Shown piece by piece: positions 1 through 5,400 of a stretch of 5,704 nucleotides of DNA. Position 1 is the first letter of the stretch. Every line of letters begins with the position of its first letter. The stretch is from Carnobacterium sp. UBA5792 (GTDB lineage Bacteria > Bacillota > Bacilli > Lactobacillales > Carnobacteriaceae), in NCBI GenBank assembly GCA_002418295.1, contig DIDU01000110.1:13692-19395 (forward strand), in the 5' to 3' direction. Below the pieces are notes generated by a model. That model had not been told where the DNA came from, did not search any database, and saw nothing but the letters and a program-made list of their open reading frames with translations. The translations under genes and the position numbers were made by a program.

Positions 1-2353
1 GTAGCCAGACTTGTGTATCATATATAACCGAAGCAGCATTTGAAACAATCGAGTCCCCGCCAACAAAACCCATGGGTACATAAAATCTGTTTTCAGATGA
101 TACATTAGGGATAATAATACTATTTGTTGTAGTTAGTCTTGTTTCTCTCATTCTCCACGGTTCAGATCCTAATGTTCGTGTGCTAACATCTTTTGAAGAT
201 AATCTCGCTTTTTTTACAATTTCAATGCGTGCGCTGATCAAATCATGATCTCTTAACTTTTCATACTGACCCTTATTTAGCCACAAAGTATACCTAGGCT
301 GATCATTTATATATTCCTCTGCCCCGTAATACTTCTTAAAGTATGGTTTAATTTCAGGATCATTCAAAATTGCATCATAATAATCTTCACTATTAAATAT
401 CAAACCTCCTCCATCAACGGCTCGGTTACCTGACACCATTTTGGGCAATCCATTCAAAACTTTTCTGGTTTCTTTAACAACTACATCATTATTACTGGTA
501 AGGTATGGCGAAATATTGTTTACCATTCTTTTGCTTTCACCATTGTAAATATACTTTTCTCCTTGTAGATCACTAGCTAACCCAATAATGACTACAGTTA
601 CACCAGCATTGTTCTTAGCATTATTTCCCCACTTAAAGGAAGTGTATCCAAACGAAATTGTGATTTTATAATCAAAAATTTTTGGCCAGAGCATACCTAC
701 CTGCTTACCCTGTATTATAGAATTTGTCGTAACAAAAGCCAATTTCGCATTCGTGTCTCTAATATACCTTGCACCAACAATGAACCAAGCGGAAATATAA
801 TCAAGTTCGCCGGTTCGTATACCCTCTGGTGCGAAAACTTTTTTCAAATCATCCTTATGTTCTTTTTGTTGTTTATTTGCCCCTACATATGGTGGATTCC
901 CTAGAACATATACCTCATCTTTCTCCATATTTTCGACGACTTCAATCCAGTCTATTTCCAGAGAATTGGCACATATAATGTTCCCAGCATCTTTTAACGG
1001 CAGAAGTTCCGCAATTGCCCCTGGCAAAGCCTCTTTCATTTCTTCATTCATCTGATGCTCCGCAATCCATAGTGAAAGTTTTGCAACTTCATGGGCAAAA
1101 TCATCAAGTTCAATTCCATTGAAATTACCAAGATGGACTGTTGATAGTGGCAAAGTATCAGATTGTTCAATTTCTTCCATTAATAGCAAAATTTTTATTT
1201 CAAGTCTACGGATTTCTTTGTATGCTATAATCAGAAAATTTCCAGAACCACTTGCTGGATCTAAAAATTTGATTTTTGATAACCGATCAAGAAGCAACCT
1301 TAATTTATTAAGTATATCTTTCCGGTTATCCCTATAGGTCCTGCTCCTAAGATTCTTCAATTCGTTTTCTTGATGTCGAGCTTTTAGTTCATTAAAAACA
1401 TCATTCAACTCATCCATGAAAAGTGGATTAATTACCTTCAAGATATTTGGCACACTCGTATAGTGCATGCCCGATACATGGCGGTCCTCGGCCGAAGCCA
1501 CCGATTGGATCATTGCCCCTAAAATATCTGGATTGATTTCATTCCAGTTAAGTAGCTCCCCAGCCTCAATCAATAGCTCGCGAGAAACTTTTGTAAAAAC
1601 TAAATCCACATGTGCTTCACCAAAAAGCTTGCCATTTACATAAGGAAAATCGAACAACCAATCAGACTTCTCATTTCTTTGCCCTTTTGGTACATCAAGT
1701 ACTTCGAACAATTCTTTTATAACTTGATTAAAATTACTACCATCCTCTGAAGTTCGAGTTTTTAATACATTTGTGAAGGACCCTTTTTCCATTATTCCTG
1801 TATCTTCCGCAAACAGTAGAAACAGTACTCGAATTAAAAAAAGATTGAAGGCATGCTCATCCGCTGATGGATTGTCCTTGGCTATAACATCGTATAACCT
1901 TGCAAAACGCTCAGCAGCTTTTCTGTCTGCTGGATTTTCCGCCTGATAATCCGCTTTCTCAATCCCATTCCATGCAAGAAAGAAATCTGCATTTGCAGGT
2001 AACTCTTTAATGGGTATGTTCAATGTGGCACGGGTCTTAGTATCCAGAGCGGCAATCTGCGCGAAATTGTTTGCCACGATATACCGCGGTTTCGACTTTT
2101 GATCTTTGATTTTTTGTTCGATAGCATCAATGGAGACCACAACATCACTGTCGGTCTCAACATAGTAAAGTTTATTTCTTATTACGAAAGGTTCTCCTTC
2201 ACCGAATTGCTTGTTAGCACGGGTGACGGATGTCTTTGGGATATCATAGAGACTAAGAAATTTTGTTATAAACTCTTCACTTTGTAGATTAGTGACGATT
2301 TTTTTTATTCCATCCTCTATCTCAGTGATATTTAATACTTTATTTTTTGCCAC
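1..2353 (-). CDS. MmeI-family (Type IIL-like) N6-adenine DNA methyltransferase, 3' end outside window
   Basis: Predicted to transfer a methyl group from SAM to adenine in a specific DNA site. The frame is open for 784 codons and leaves the window at base 1; relatives are roughly 900 residues, so perhaps 120-140 are missing. Visible order: N-terminal domain (1-~120, with KPRYIV from K88); helical linker with FAEDTG (181-186); SAM motif I DPASGSGNF (365-373); FNGIELDDFAHEVAKLSLWI (from 411), typical of MmeI-like enzymes; catalytic motif IV NPPY (486-489); FGYTSFKWGN (from 568); then an MmeI-type target recognition region with YGAEEYI (from 676), PRYTLWL (686-692) and an SSENRFYVPMGF stretch. 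The start is GTG at 2353, directly after an in-frame TAA at 2354-2356. It gives an N-terminus like its relatives, and the next in-frame ATG is near residue 190. The ribosome site is weak (GAAAGTAG). The D-X9-ExK nuclease motif of MmeI is not seen: the expected segment reads YYVETDSD (63-70). It is rich in ATA codons compared with its neighbours. Family assignment is confident; enzymatic activity is inferred. Confidence 0.92.
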   Translation of the reverse strand, partial: MAKNKVLNITEIEDGIKKIVTNLQSEEFITKFLSLYDIPKTSVTRANKQFGEGEPFVIRNKLYYVETDSDVVVSIDAIEQKIKDQKSKPRYIVANNFAQIAALDTKTRATLNIPIKELPANADFFLAWNGIEKADYQAENPADRKAAERFARLYDVIAKDNPSADEHAFNLFLIRVLFLLFAEDTGIMEKGSFTNVLKTRTSEDGSNFNQVIKELFEVLDVPKGQRNEKSDWLFDFPYVNGKLFGEAHVDLVFTKVSRELLIEAGELLNWNEINPDILGAMIQSVASAEDRHVSGMHYTSVPNILKVINPLFMDELNDVFNELKARHQENELKNLRSRTYRDNRKDILNKLRLLLDRLSKIKFLDPASGSGNFLIIAYKEIRRLEIKILLLMEEIEQSDTLPLSTVHLGNFNGIELDDFAHEVAKLSLWIAEHQMNEEMKEALPGAIAELLPLKDAGNIICANSLEIDWIEVVENMEKDEVYVLGNPPYVGANKQQKEHKDDLKKVFAPEGIRTGELDYISAWFIVGARYIRDTNAKLAFVTTNSIIQGKQVGMLWPKIFDYKITISFGYTSFKWGNNAKNNAGVTVVIIGLASDLQGEKYIYNGESKRMVNNISPYLTSNNDVVVKETRKVLNGLPKMVSGNRAVDGGGLIFNSEDYYDAILNDPEIKPYFKKYYGAEEYINDQPRYTLWLNKGQYEKLRDHDLISARIEIVKKARLSSKDVSTRTLGSEPWRMRETRLTTTNSIIIPNVSSENRFYVPMGFVGGDSIVSNAASVIYDTQVWL

Positions 2354-2390
2354 TTATTAATCACTACTTTCAGTTTATATAATCTGAGTT

Positions 2391-2410
2391 TTACACGACT
2401 TTGTACGACG
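2391..2410. repeat. Imperfect tandem 10-bp repeat in the leader of the MmeI-like gene
   Basis: TTACACGACT is followed directly by TTGTACGACG (7 of 10 positions equal). The pair lies between the predicted -10 box and the GTG start of the methyltransferase gene. A spacing of about one helical turn would suit a protein-binding site, but the copies are short and imperfect, so chance is quite possible. Confidence 0.25.
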
Positions 2411-2425
2411 ATGTCATTCACGAAT

Positions 2426-2434
2426 ATTATACCA
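2426..2434 (-). promoter_or_regulatory. Extended -10 promoter (TGGTATAAT) for the MmeI-like gene
   Basis: On the minus strand the sequence reads TGGTATAAT, a perfect TATAAT preceded by the TGn extension. No good -35 box stands 16-18 bp upstream, which is tolerated in extended -10 promoters. Transcription would begin near 2419 and leave a leader of about 66 nt before the GTG. The methyltransferase could thus be expressed independently of the 543-residue gene upstream. No convincing terminator was seen in the 149-bp gap, so read-through from that gene is also possible. Confidence 0.55.
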
Positions 2435-2441
2435 TGTACCA

Positions 2442-2454
2442 TTTATATTCATTC
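2442..2454. repeat. 13-bp exact repeat, copy 1 (other copy at 4299-4311)
   Basis: TTTATATTCATTC is found here and again at 4299-4311. Read on the minus strand, both copies are preceded by AACTCG: directly abutting here, and 7 bp away (CATAGAG) in the other copy. Here the repeat lies just upstream of the extended -10 of the methyltransferase gene. Confidence 0.5.
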
Positions 2455-2502
2455 GAGTTTGAACGATAATTCTACTTATATAAATACCCTATTGTCGAAC
2501 GA

Positions 2503-4134
2503 TTAAGAAATCACTGTACCTAGTTGCAGCTGGACATCTTTCGTTCGCTGAACAGTATCATTCAGCTCATTACATAAACGGCTGACTATTGAGCCAATTA
2601 CTTCCTGGGTAGCTTCGTCTGGCAAGTCAACTAGCATCCGCTCCAGTTGCTTATTGCTAATTACCACCATATTGCTTCCTGTCATTGTCCGCTCAATCAA
2701 TTTGCGACCTAATTCACTTTTTAAAAAGCCAAATAAATAAAATGGATTAATATCATTAGAGCGAATCGCTACTAAATTTGAGCTCAAAATGATAGTTTGA
2801 CCTGCTTGTTTCTTTGTTACCATTGCCATTTTCAGAATAGATCCCCGAGAGGTCATCACAATATCATCTTCATGAAGGCTAAATTTTTTGCTCTTTGCCA
2901 CTAAGTTAGCACTTAGTTCCTGTGATAACTTATCAATATAGCCATCCCCTACATCAGCAACGCTTAACAAGTAGCCTCCAGGCTCACTAGTATCAGATTC
3001 CCCTATGGTATCTTTATCAAAAGGTCGCCCACGAAACACCTTCGCAACAGACATTAATTCAACCGGATTCTTGAGCTGACTTTCTAAATCGTCTAAGTAT
3101 TCAATAACTGACAAATTATAAAACTTCTCTTGAACCAAGCTAGCATCAATTGCCATTGAGAATTTAGAATTTGTGTTAAGCATAGTAACAACGTTTTTCA
3201 GATTTTCTGAAGAAAAGTAGGCCTTCTTGCGGCTTTGCCCCGCGTCAAATTCATTTGAGGCATCTACCATCCGGATAGGACCGCGATAACCTTTTTTGAT
3301 AATTAACAACGTATGCTGACTGCCACGCTCCAATACGATTCTTTCTGGCAACTTAATAACAGCCCATAAATCACCACTACTGAAAATTCGCATGCGCAAA
3401 TTTTCATCACGAACTGAACTTAACGCACTATTGGGCATCAAAACAAATCCCATTCCCTCATCTAATAGGGTATCAATCGTTTTTACGACATAAAGCCATT
3501 CTTGTGAATATGAAGACATCTCTCGAATAACTTTAAACTCAGACATATTAGCCAATTTTGCAACAACTGCCTCGTCAAGTTCATTGTCAAAATTCGGTGT
3601 AACAAAGATCCTTTCCTGCATTGATAATGCTTTCTCAGTAAAAAAGTAACCTTCTGCGACCCGAGTTTGATTCATAGAAAGGAACTTCGCATATAGATTG
3701 GCACGTTCCGCAGCTACCTCACTCGAACACAGACCAAAATAGCTATTAATACTCGTCTGTTGAGAAGCTTCAAGCAGGAAACGACCAAGCTTAGCGTTAC
3801 CATCGAATAAAGATACCGAATCAGAGTTTTCTTTTAAGATGGCTACAACCAAATTTTCGATTTCATTGTTAGACTCCGCCCTCTTTTTCATCCTGATTTC
3901 TTCTTGTAGTCGAATCACCAAACTCACTAGCTCGCTATCTGTATAGTGTCCGAAATTGCCACTCGTCAGCACCGAGCCCTCATTTTGTTCAGGAAAAATA
4001 TCTTCATTTTGCGTGCTAGATGGAAACTCAAGCTTTAGCTCCATAAATTTATGAATGCCATCCACGGCATGTTGAAGTCTATTATTTTGACGTTTAATTT
4101 TTTTAATTAATAATTCTGTTTGTTTGTTTTTCAT
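2503..4134 (-). CDS. HsdM-like pseudo-methyltransferase fused to a single HsdS-type target recognition domain
   Basis: A 543-residue protein with the Type I restriction HsdM fold order followed by half an HsdS. Residues 1-~85 are charged and helical, possibly coiled coil. Residues ~105-320 follow an HsdM core: SAM-binding region (109-123), GMGFVLMPNSALSS (227-240), LWAVIKLPERI (256-266), a TLLIIKKG strand (275-282) and MVDASNEFDAG (289-299), each a recognisable HsdM landmark. Residues ~358-543 resemble one HsdS recognition domain plus its helical spacer: ELMSVAKVFRG (359-369), GGYLLSVADVGDG (386-398), DDIVMTSRGS (423-432) and a C-terminal helix. The catalytic motifs are degraded: DPxxGSG reads DGNAKLG (111-117) and NPPF reads TPNF (179-182). 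Methyltransferase activity is therefore unlikely; sequence-specific DNA binding is inferred. ATG at 4134 has a 9-base ribosome site (GAGGTGATC) and a strong promoter just upstream. The MmeI-like gene follows on the same strand after 149 bp. It could alternatively be a regulatory, decoy or specificity partner subunit. The homology is confident; the role is unknown. Confidence 0.88.
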   Translation of the reverse strand: MKNKQTELLIKKIKRQNNRLQHAVDGIHKFMELKLEFPSSTQNEDIFPEQNEGSVLTSGNFGHYTDSELVSLVIRLQEEIRMKKRAESNNEIENLVVAILKENSDSVSLFDGNAKLGRFLLEASQQTSINSYFGLCSSEVAAERANLYAKFLSMNQTRVAEGYFFTEKALSMQERIFVTPNFDNELDEAVVAKLANMSEFKVIREMSSYSQEWLYVVKTIDTLLDEGMGFVLMPNSALSSVRDENLRMRIFSSGDLWAVIKLPERIVLERGSQHTLLIIKKGYRGPIRMVDASNEFDAGQSRKKAYFSSENLKNVVTMLNTNSKFSMAIDASLVQEKFYNLSVIEYLDDLESQLKNPVELMSVAKVFRGRPFDKDTIGESDTSEPGGYLLSVADVGDGYIDKLSQELSANLVAKSKKFSLHEDDIVMTSRGSILKMAMVTKKQAGQTIILSSNLVAIRSNDINPFYLFGFLKSELGRKLIERTMTGSNMVVISNKQLERMLVDLPDEATQEVIGSIVSRLCNELNDTVQRTKDVQLQLGTVIS

Positions 4135-4136
4135 TA

Positions 4137-4145
4137 GATCACCTC
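4137..4145 (-). promoter_or_regulatory. Very strong ribosome binding site of the 543-residue gene
   Basis: Minus-strand GAGGTGATC lies two bases before the ATG and matches nine consecutive bases complementary to the 16S rRNA 3' end. It supports the ATG at 4134 as the start and predicts efficient translation. Confidence 0.85.
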
Positions 4146-4177
4146 ATTATCTTTATATCGTGCGCTTCGATACTCAA

Positions 4178-4206
4178 ATAATACGGTACAAAAATATAAA
4201 AGTCAA
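4178..4206 (-). promoter_or_regulatory. Strong sigma-70/A-type promoter for the 543-residue gene
   Basis: On the minus strand TTGACT (4206-4201) is separated by exactly 17 bp from TATTAT (4183-4178). Each box is one mismatch from consensus. Transcription should start near 4171, giving a leader of about 36 nt with the ribosome site. The leader carries a short inverted repeat TATCG/CGATA (4156-4172). One arm of the 14-bp inverted repeat fills most of the spacer, so a bound repressor would block polymerase. Confidence 0.8.
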
Positions 4207-4232
4207 CAAGAATATAAGATATTTTTGTACCG
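4184..4232. promoter_or_regulatory. Perfect 14-bp inverted repeat around the promoter (operator candidate)
   Basis: CGGTACAAAAATAT at 4184-4197 is the exact reverse complement of ATATTTTTGTACCG at 4219-4232, with a 21-bp spacer. The lower arm lies inside the -35/-10 spacer, directly beside the -10 box; the upper arm is about 12 bp upstream of the -35 box, so the pair brackets the -35. This is the layout of a two-site operator. The ligand is unknown. Candidates are the nearby XRE regulator, whose own intergenic region holds a similar ATATTTGTAC, or the recognition domain of the encoded protein itself. Confidence 0.7.
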
Positions 4233-4298
4233 CATACGATACACTTAGATAAATTAACTTATATAGCGGGTTTACAGTCGAATCCAAAAGAAGATATT

Positions 4299-4311
4299 TT
4301 TATATTCATTC
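4299..4311. repeat. 13-bp exact repeat, copy 2 (other copy at 2442-2454)
   Basis: TTTATATTCATTC, identical to 2442-2454. It sits between the long hairpin terminator and the promoter of the 543-residue gene. Read on the minus strand, AACTCG precedes it after a 7-bp insert. No -10 box stands at the matching distance here, so its role, if any, is not simply that of a promoter. Confidence 0.5.
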
Positions 4312-4323
4312 TCTATGCGAGTT

Positions 4324-4386
4324 CACACAAAAATACCACGAGGGCCGGCGGCGAAGCCAGGCCGGTCCTCGTGGTATTTTTGTGTG
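4324..4386 (-). terminator. Very long hairpin terminator below the XRE regulator
   Basis: Bases 4324-4349 pair with 4361-4386 in a 26-bp stem interrupted by only one position (4344/4366: G-U in plus-strand RNA, A-C in minus-strand RNA). A small GGC-GAA-GCC hairpin (4350-4358) caps it, with a 2-nt bulge. The arms carry an A5 run (4329-4333) and a T5 run (4377-4381), so it can act in either direction. It ends about 117 bp after the regulator stop, and no plus-strand gene runs into it. Its most likely job is to isolate the regulator transcript from the strong promoter of the 543-residue gene. Confidence 0.85.
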
Positions 4387-4431
4387 TCTTAGCTCCGTAT
4401 TCTAACAGGGGGCTAACTAGAAACAGGAAAA

Positions 4432-4501
4432 TGTCCAAAGCTACCTAAAAACTGTGACTTATCAATGTTTACTCTGTCACCAACTTAACGATGTTGTCAC
4501 A
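4432..4501. repeat. Phased TGTCAC-type repeats, possible IS21-family end remnant
   Basis: TGTCCA (4432), TGTGAC (4453), TGTCAC (4475) and TGTCAC (4495) are spaced 21, 22 and 20 bp apart. The outermost copy ends one base before the stop codon of the XRE regulator. IS21-family elements are known for multiple short repeats of about this spacing at their ends, with termini beginning TGT; read on the minus strand this segment begins TGTGACAAC. No transposase gene (istA/istB) is in the window, so at most an end fragment is present. A multi-site protein-binding region is the alternative. The rest of the gap, 4388-4431, holds only a weak TTAGCTCC/GGGGCTAA hairpin. Confidence 0.35.
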
Positions 4502-4502
4502 T

Positions 4503-5312
4503 TTAGTCTTTGTCAGCGAGTTCCTTTCGAAGAAGCTTTTCTTTAAATAGCTCCTCAACAAAAGGCATATATCCCTGCCCTTTAAATGGGTCTTCATCAG
4601 ATTGCGCAACCTGGTAAGACATACTCTGGGCGTTGTAAACAAGAGCTGAAATCGCTAAATCGTTGGTTCGCTCGTTGAAATAGTAAAGCATAATCGGCTT
4701 TTGTTTCATCTCGTCCGGCAACTTGTCATCAAAATAATGAAGTGATTCCCCATTATTCAAAAAGATTAACAGCCGGTCCACCGATTGATCAGAAAACGTA
4801 AACGGCATGATATGCATGATTTTCGTGTCCTGATCAAAATGAAGATAGATTTGTGCTTTTGTCCCAGATTTAATCGATCCCAGGTACAGCAACATCTCTT
4901 TATCAATTAACTGATAGGAATATTCATCACTGCCATCTGGCGGCGTGATATTGTTCACCAAAAAATTGATAAAATTTTTCATTTGCGCTTCATCACTAGG
5001 TTCAACCTGCTGAGCAATTTCTTTAATCATACTCGCTAGACGAGGATCAGCCTCATTAAGCTTTTTCTCCAATAGTTCCATGATATATTGGTTCTCTTGG
5101 TCACCGTATAACAAGTATTCATTGGTTGTCTTGCCAACCTCTGCGATTTTTGCCAGCGTCTCATTCTTGGGAAGATTAATCCCTCGCTCCCAATTGTTGA
5201 CACTACTTCTAGGCATATTGCCCAATAACTCACCGAACTTAGCCATACTCAATCCCAAATCTGTTCGAATTTCTTTAATGCGCTGTCCTACGGCTACCTT
5301 ATTGATTTCCAT
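4503..5312 (-). CDS. XRE-family helix-turn-helix regulator with long C-terminal domain
   Basis: A 269-residue cytoplasmic DNA-binding regulator. Residues ~8-68 form a lambda-repressor-like HTH: QRIKEIRTDLGLS, then FGELLG (26-31), and a recognition-helix region RSSVNNWERG (35-44). A helical linker follows (~70-115). The C-terminal ~140 residues contain alternating strands (YLHFD, KIMHIMPFTF, RLLIFLNN, PIMLYYFN) and are not a family I can name; there is no LexA/CI Ser-Lys protease signature and no HExxH zinc-protease motif. ATG at 5312 is preferred over the adjacent upstream TTG (5315) because GGTGG stands 7 bp before it. It is transcribed divergently from the replication initiator, with a shared palindromic operator between, so it probably represses itself and/or Rep. 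No ATA codons were noticed, unlike the MmeI-like gene. Confidence 0.88.
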   Translation of the reverse strand: MEINKVAVGQRIKEIRTDLGLSMAKFGELLGNMPRSSVNNWERGINLPKNETLAKIAEVGKTTNEYLLYGDQENQYIMELLEKKLNEADPRLASMIKEIAQQVEPSDEAQMKNFINFLVNNITPPDGSDEYSYQLIDKEMLLYLGSIKSGTKAQIYLHFDQDTKIMHIMPFTFSDQSVDRLLIFLNNGESLHYFDDKLPDEMKQKPIMLYYFNERTNDLAISALVYNAQSMSYQVAQSDEDPFKGQGYMPFVEELFKEKLLRKELADKD

Positions 5313-5345
5313 CAAATCGCCACCATTCTTTACTTCGATAAACTC

Positions 5346-5351
5346 ATTATA
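5346..5351 (-). promoter_or_regulatory. -10 box of the XRE regulator promoter
   Basis: A perfect minus-strand TATAAT. The best -35 at 17-18 bp is poor (TAAGTA or TTAAGT, near 5369-5375) and lies inside the palindrome, so the promoter may be weak or need help from a bound protein. Transcription would start near 5339, 27 nt upstream of the ATG. Confidence 0.6.
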
Positions 5352-5354
5352 TAT

Positions 5355-5386
5355 TTGTACTTTCTCTGTACTTAATATAAGTACAA
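5355..5386. promoter_or_regulatory. Nested inverted-repeat operator between divergent XRE and Rep genes
   Basis: TGTACTTAATATAAGTACA (5367-5385) is a palindrome with two perfect 8-bp arms and a 3-bp centre. A further half-site TTGTACTT (5355-5362) lies exactly 11 bp upstream on the same face and is also perfectly complementary to AAGTACAA (5379-5386). The three half-sites cover the spacer and -35 area of the regulator promoter and the likely promoter of the Rep gene (a TATAAG at 5376-5381, with TTGTAC at 5355-5360 as a possible -35 at a short 15-bp spacing). The arrangement suits a dimeric XRE repressor controlling both directions. Confidence 0.7.
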
Positions 5387-5392
5387 AAGGAG
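5386..5392 (+). promoter_or_regulatory. Ribosome binding site of the Rep-like gene
   Basis: AAAGGAG stands 8 bp before the ATG at 5401. A nearer ATG at 5395 runs into a stop after one codon (ATG GAA TGA), so 5401 is the real start. Confidence 0.85.
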
Positions 5393-5400
5393 CTGATGGA

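Noticed and set aside
1119..1337. Plus-strand 72-codon open frame
   Set aside because: It lies wholly opposite the methyltransferase gene around motif I, has no ribosome site or recognisable domain, and reads as an antisense shadow.
2099..2287. Plus-strand 62-codon open frame
   Set aside because: It is antisense to the N-terminal region of the methyltransferase, whose family-typical protein explains this stretch.
2460..2505. Two GAACGAT copies 36 bp apart after the 543-residue gene
   Set aside because: Only seven bases are exactly shared, in no functional layout, so there is not enough to call a repeat.
1..4134. BREX (PglX) or a complete Type I restriction locus
   Set aside because: The large enzyme has MmeI-type rather than PglX-type motifs, and there is no HsdR, BrxC, PglZ or BrxL gene in the window.
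5036..5233. Minus-strand 65-codon open frame in another frame
   Set aside because: It overlaps the XRE regulator in a different frame; the HTH in the main frame is clear and this one shows no domain.
5313..5315. TTG as start of the XRE regulator
   Set aside because: The next codon is ATG, with better spacing (7 bp instead of 4) from the GGTGG ribosome site.
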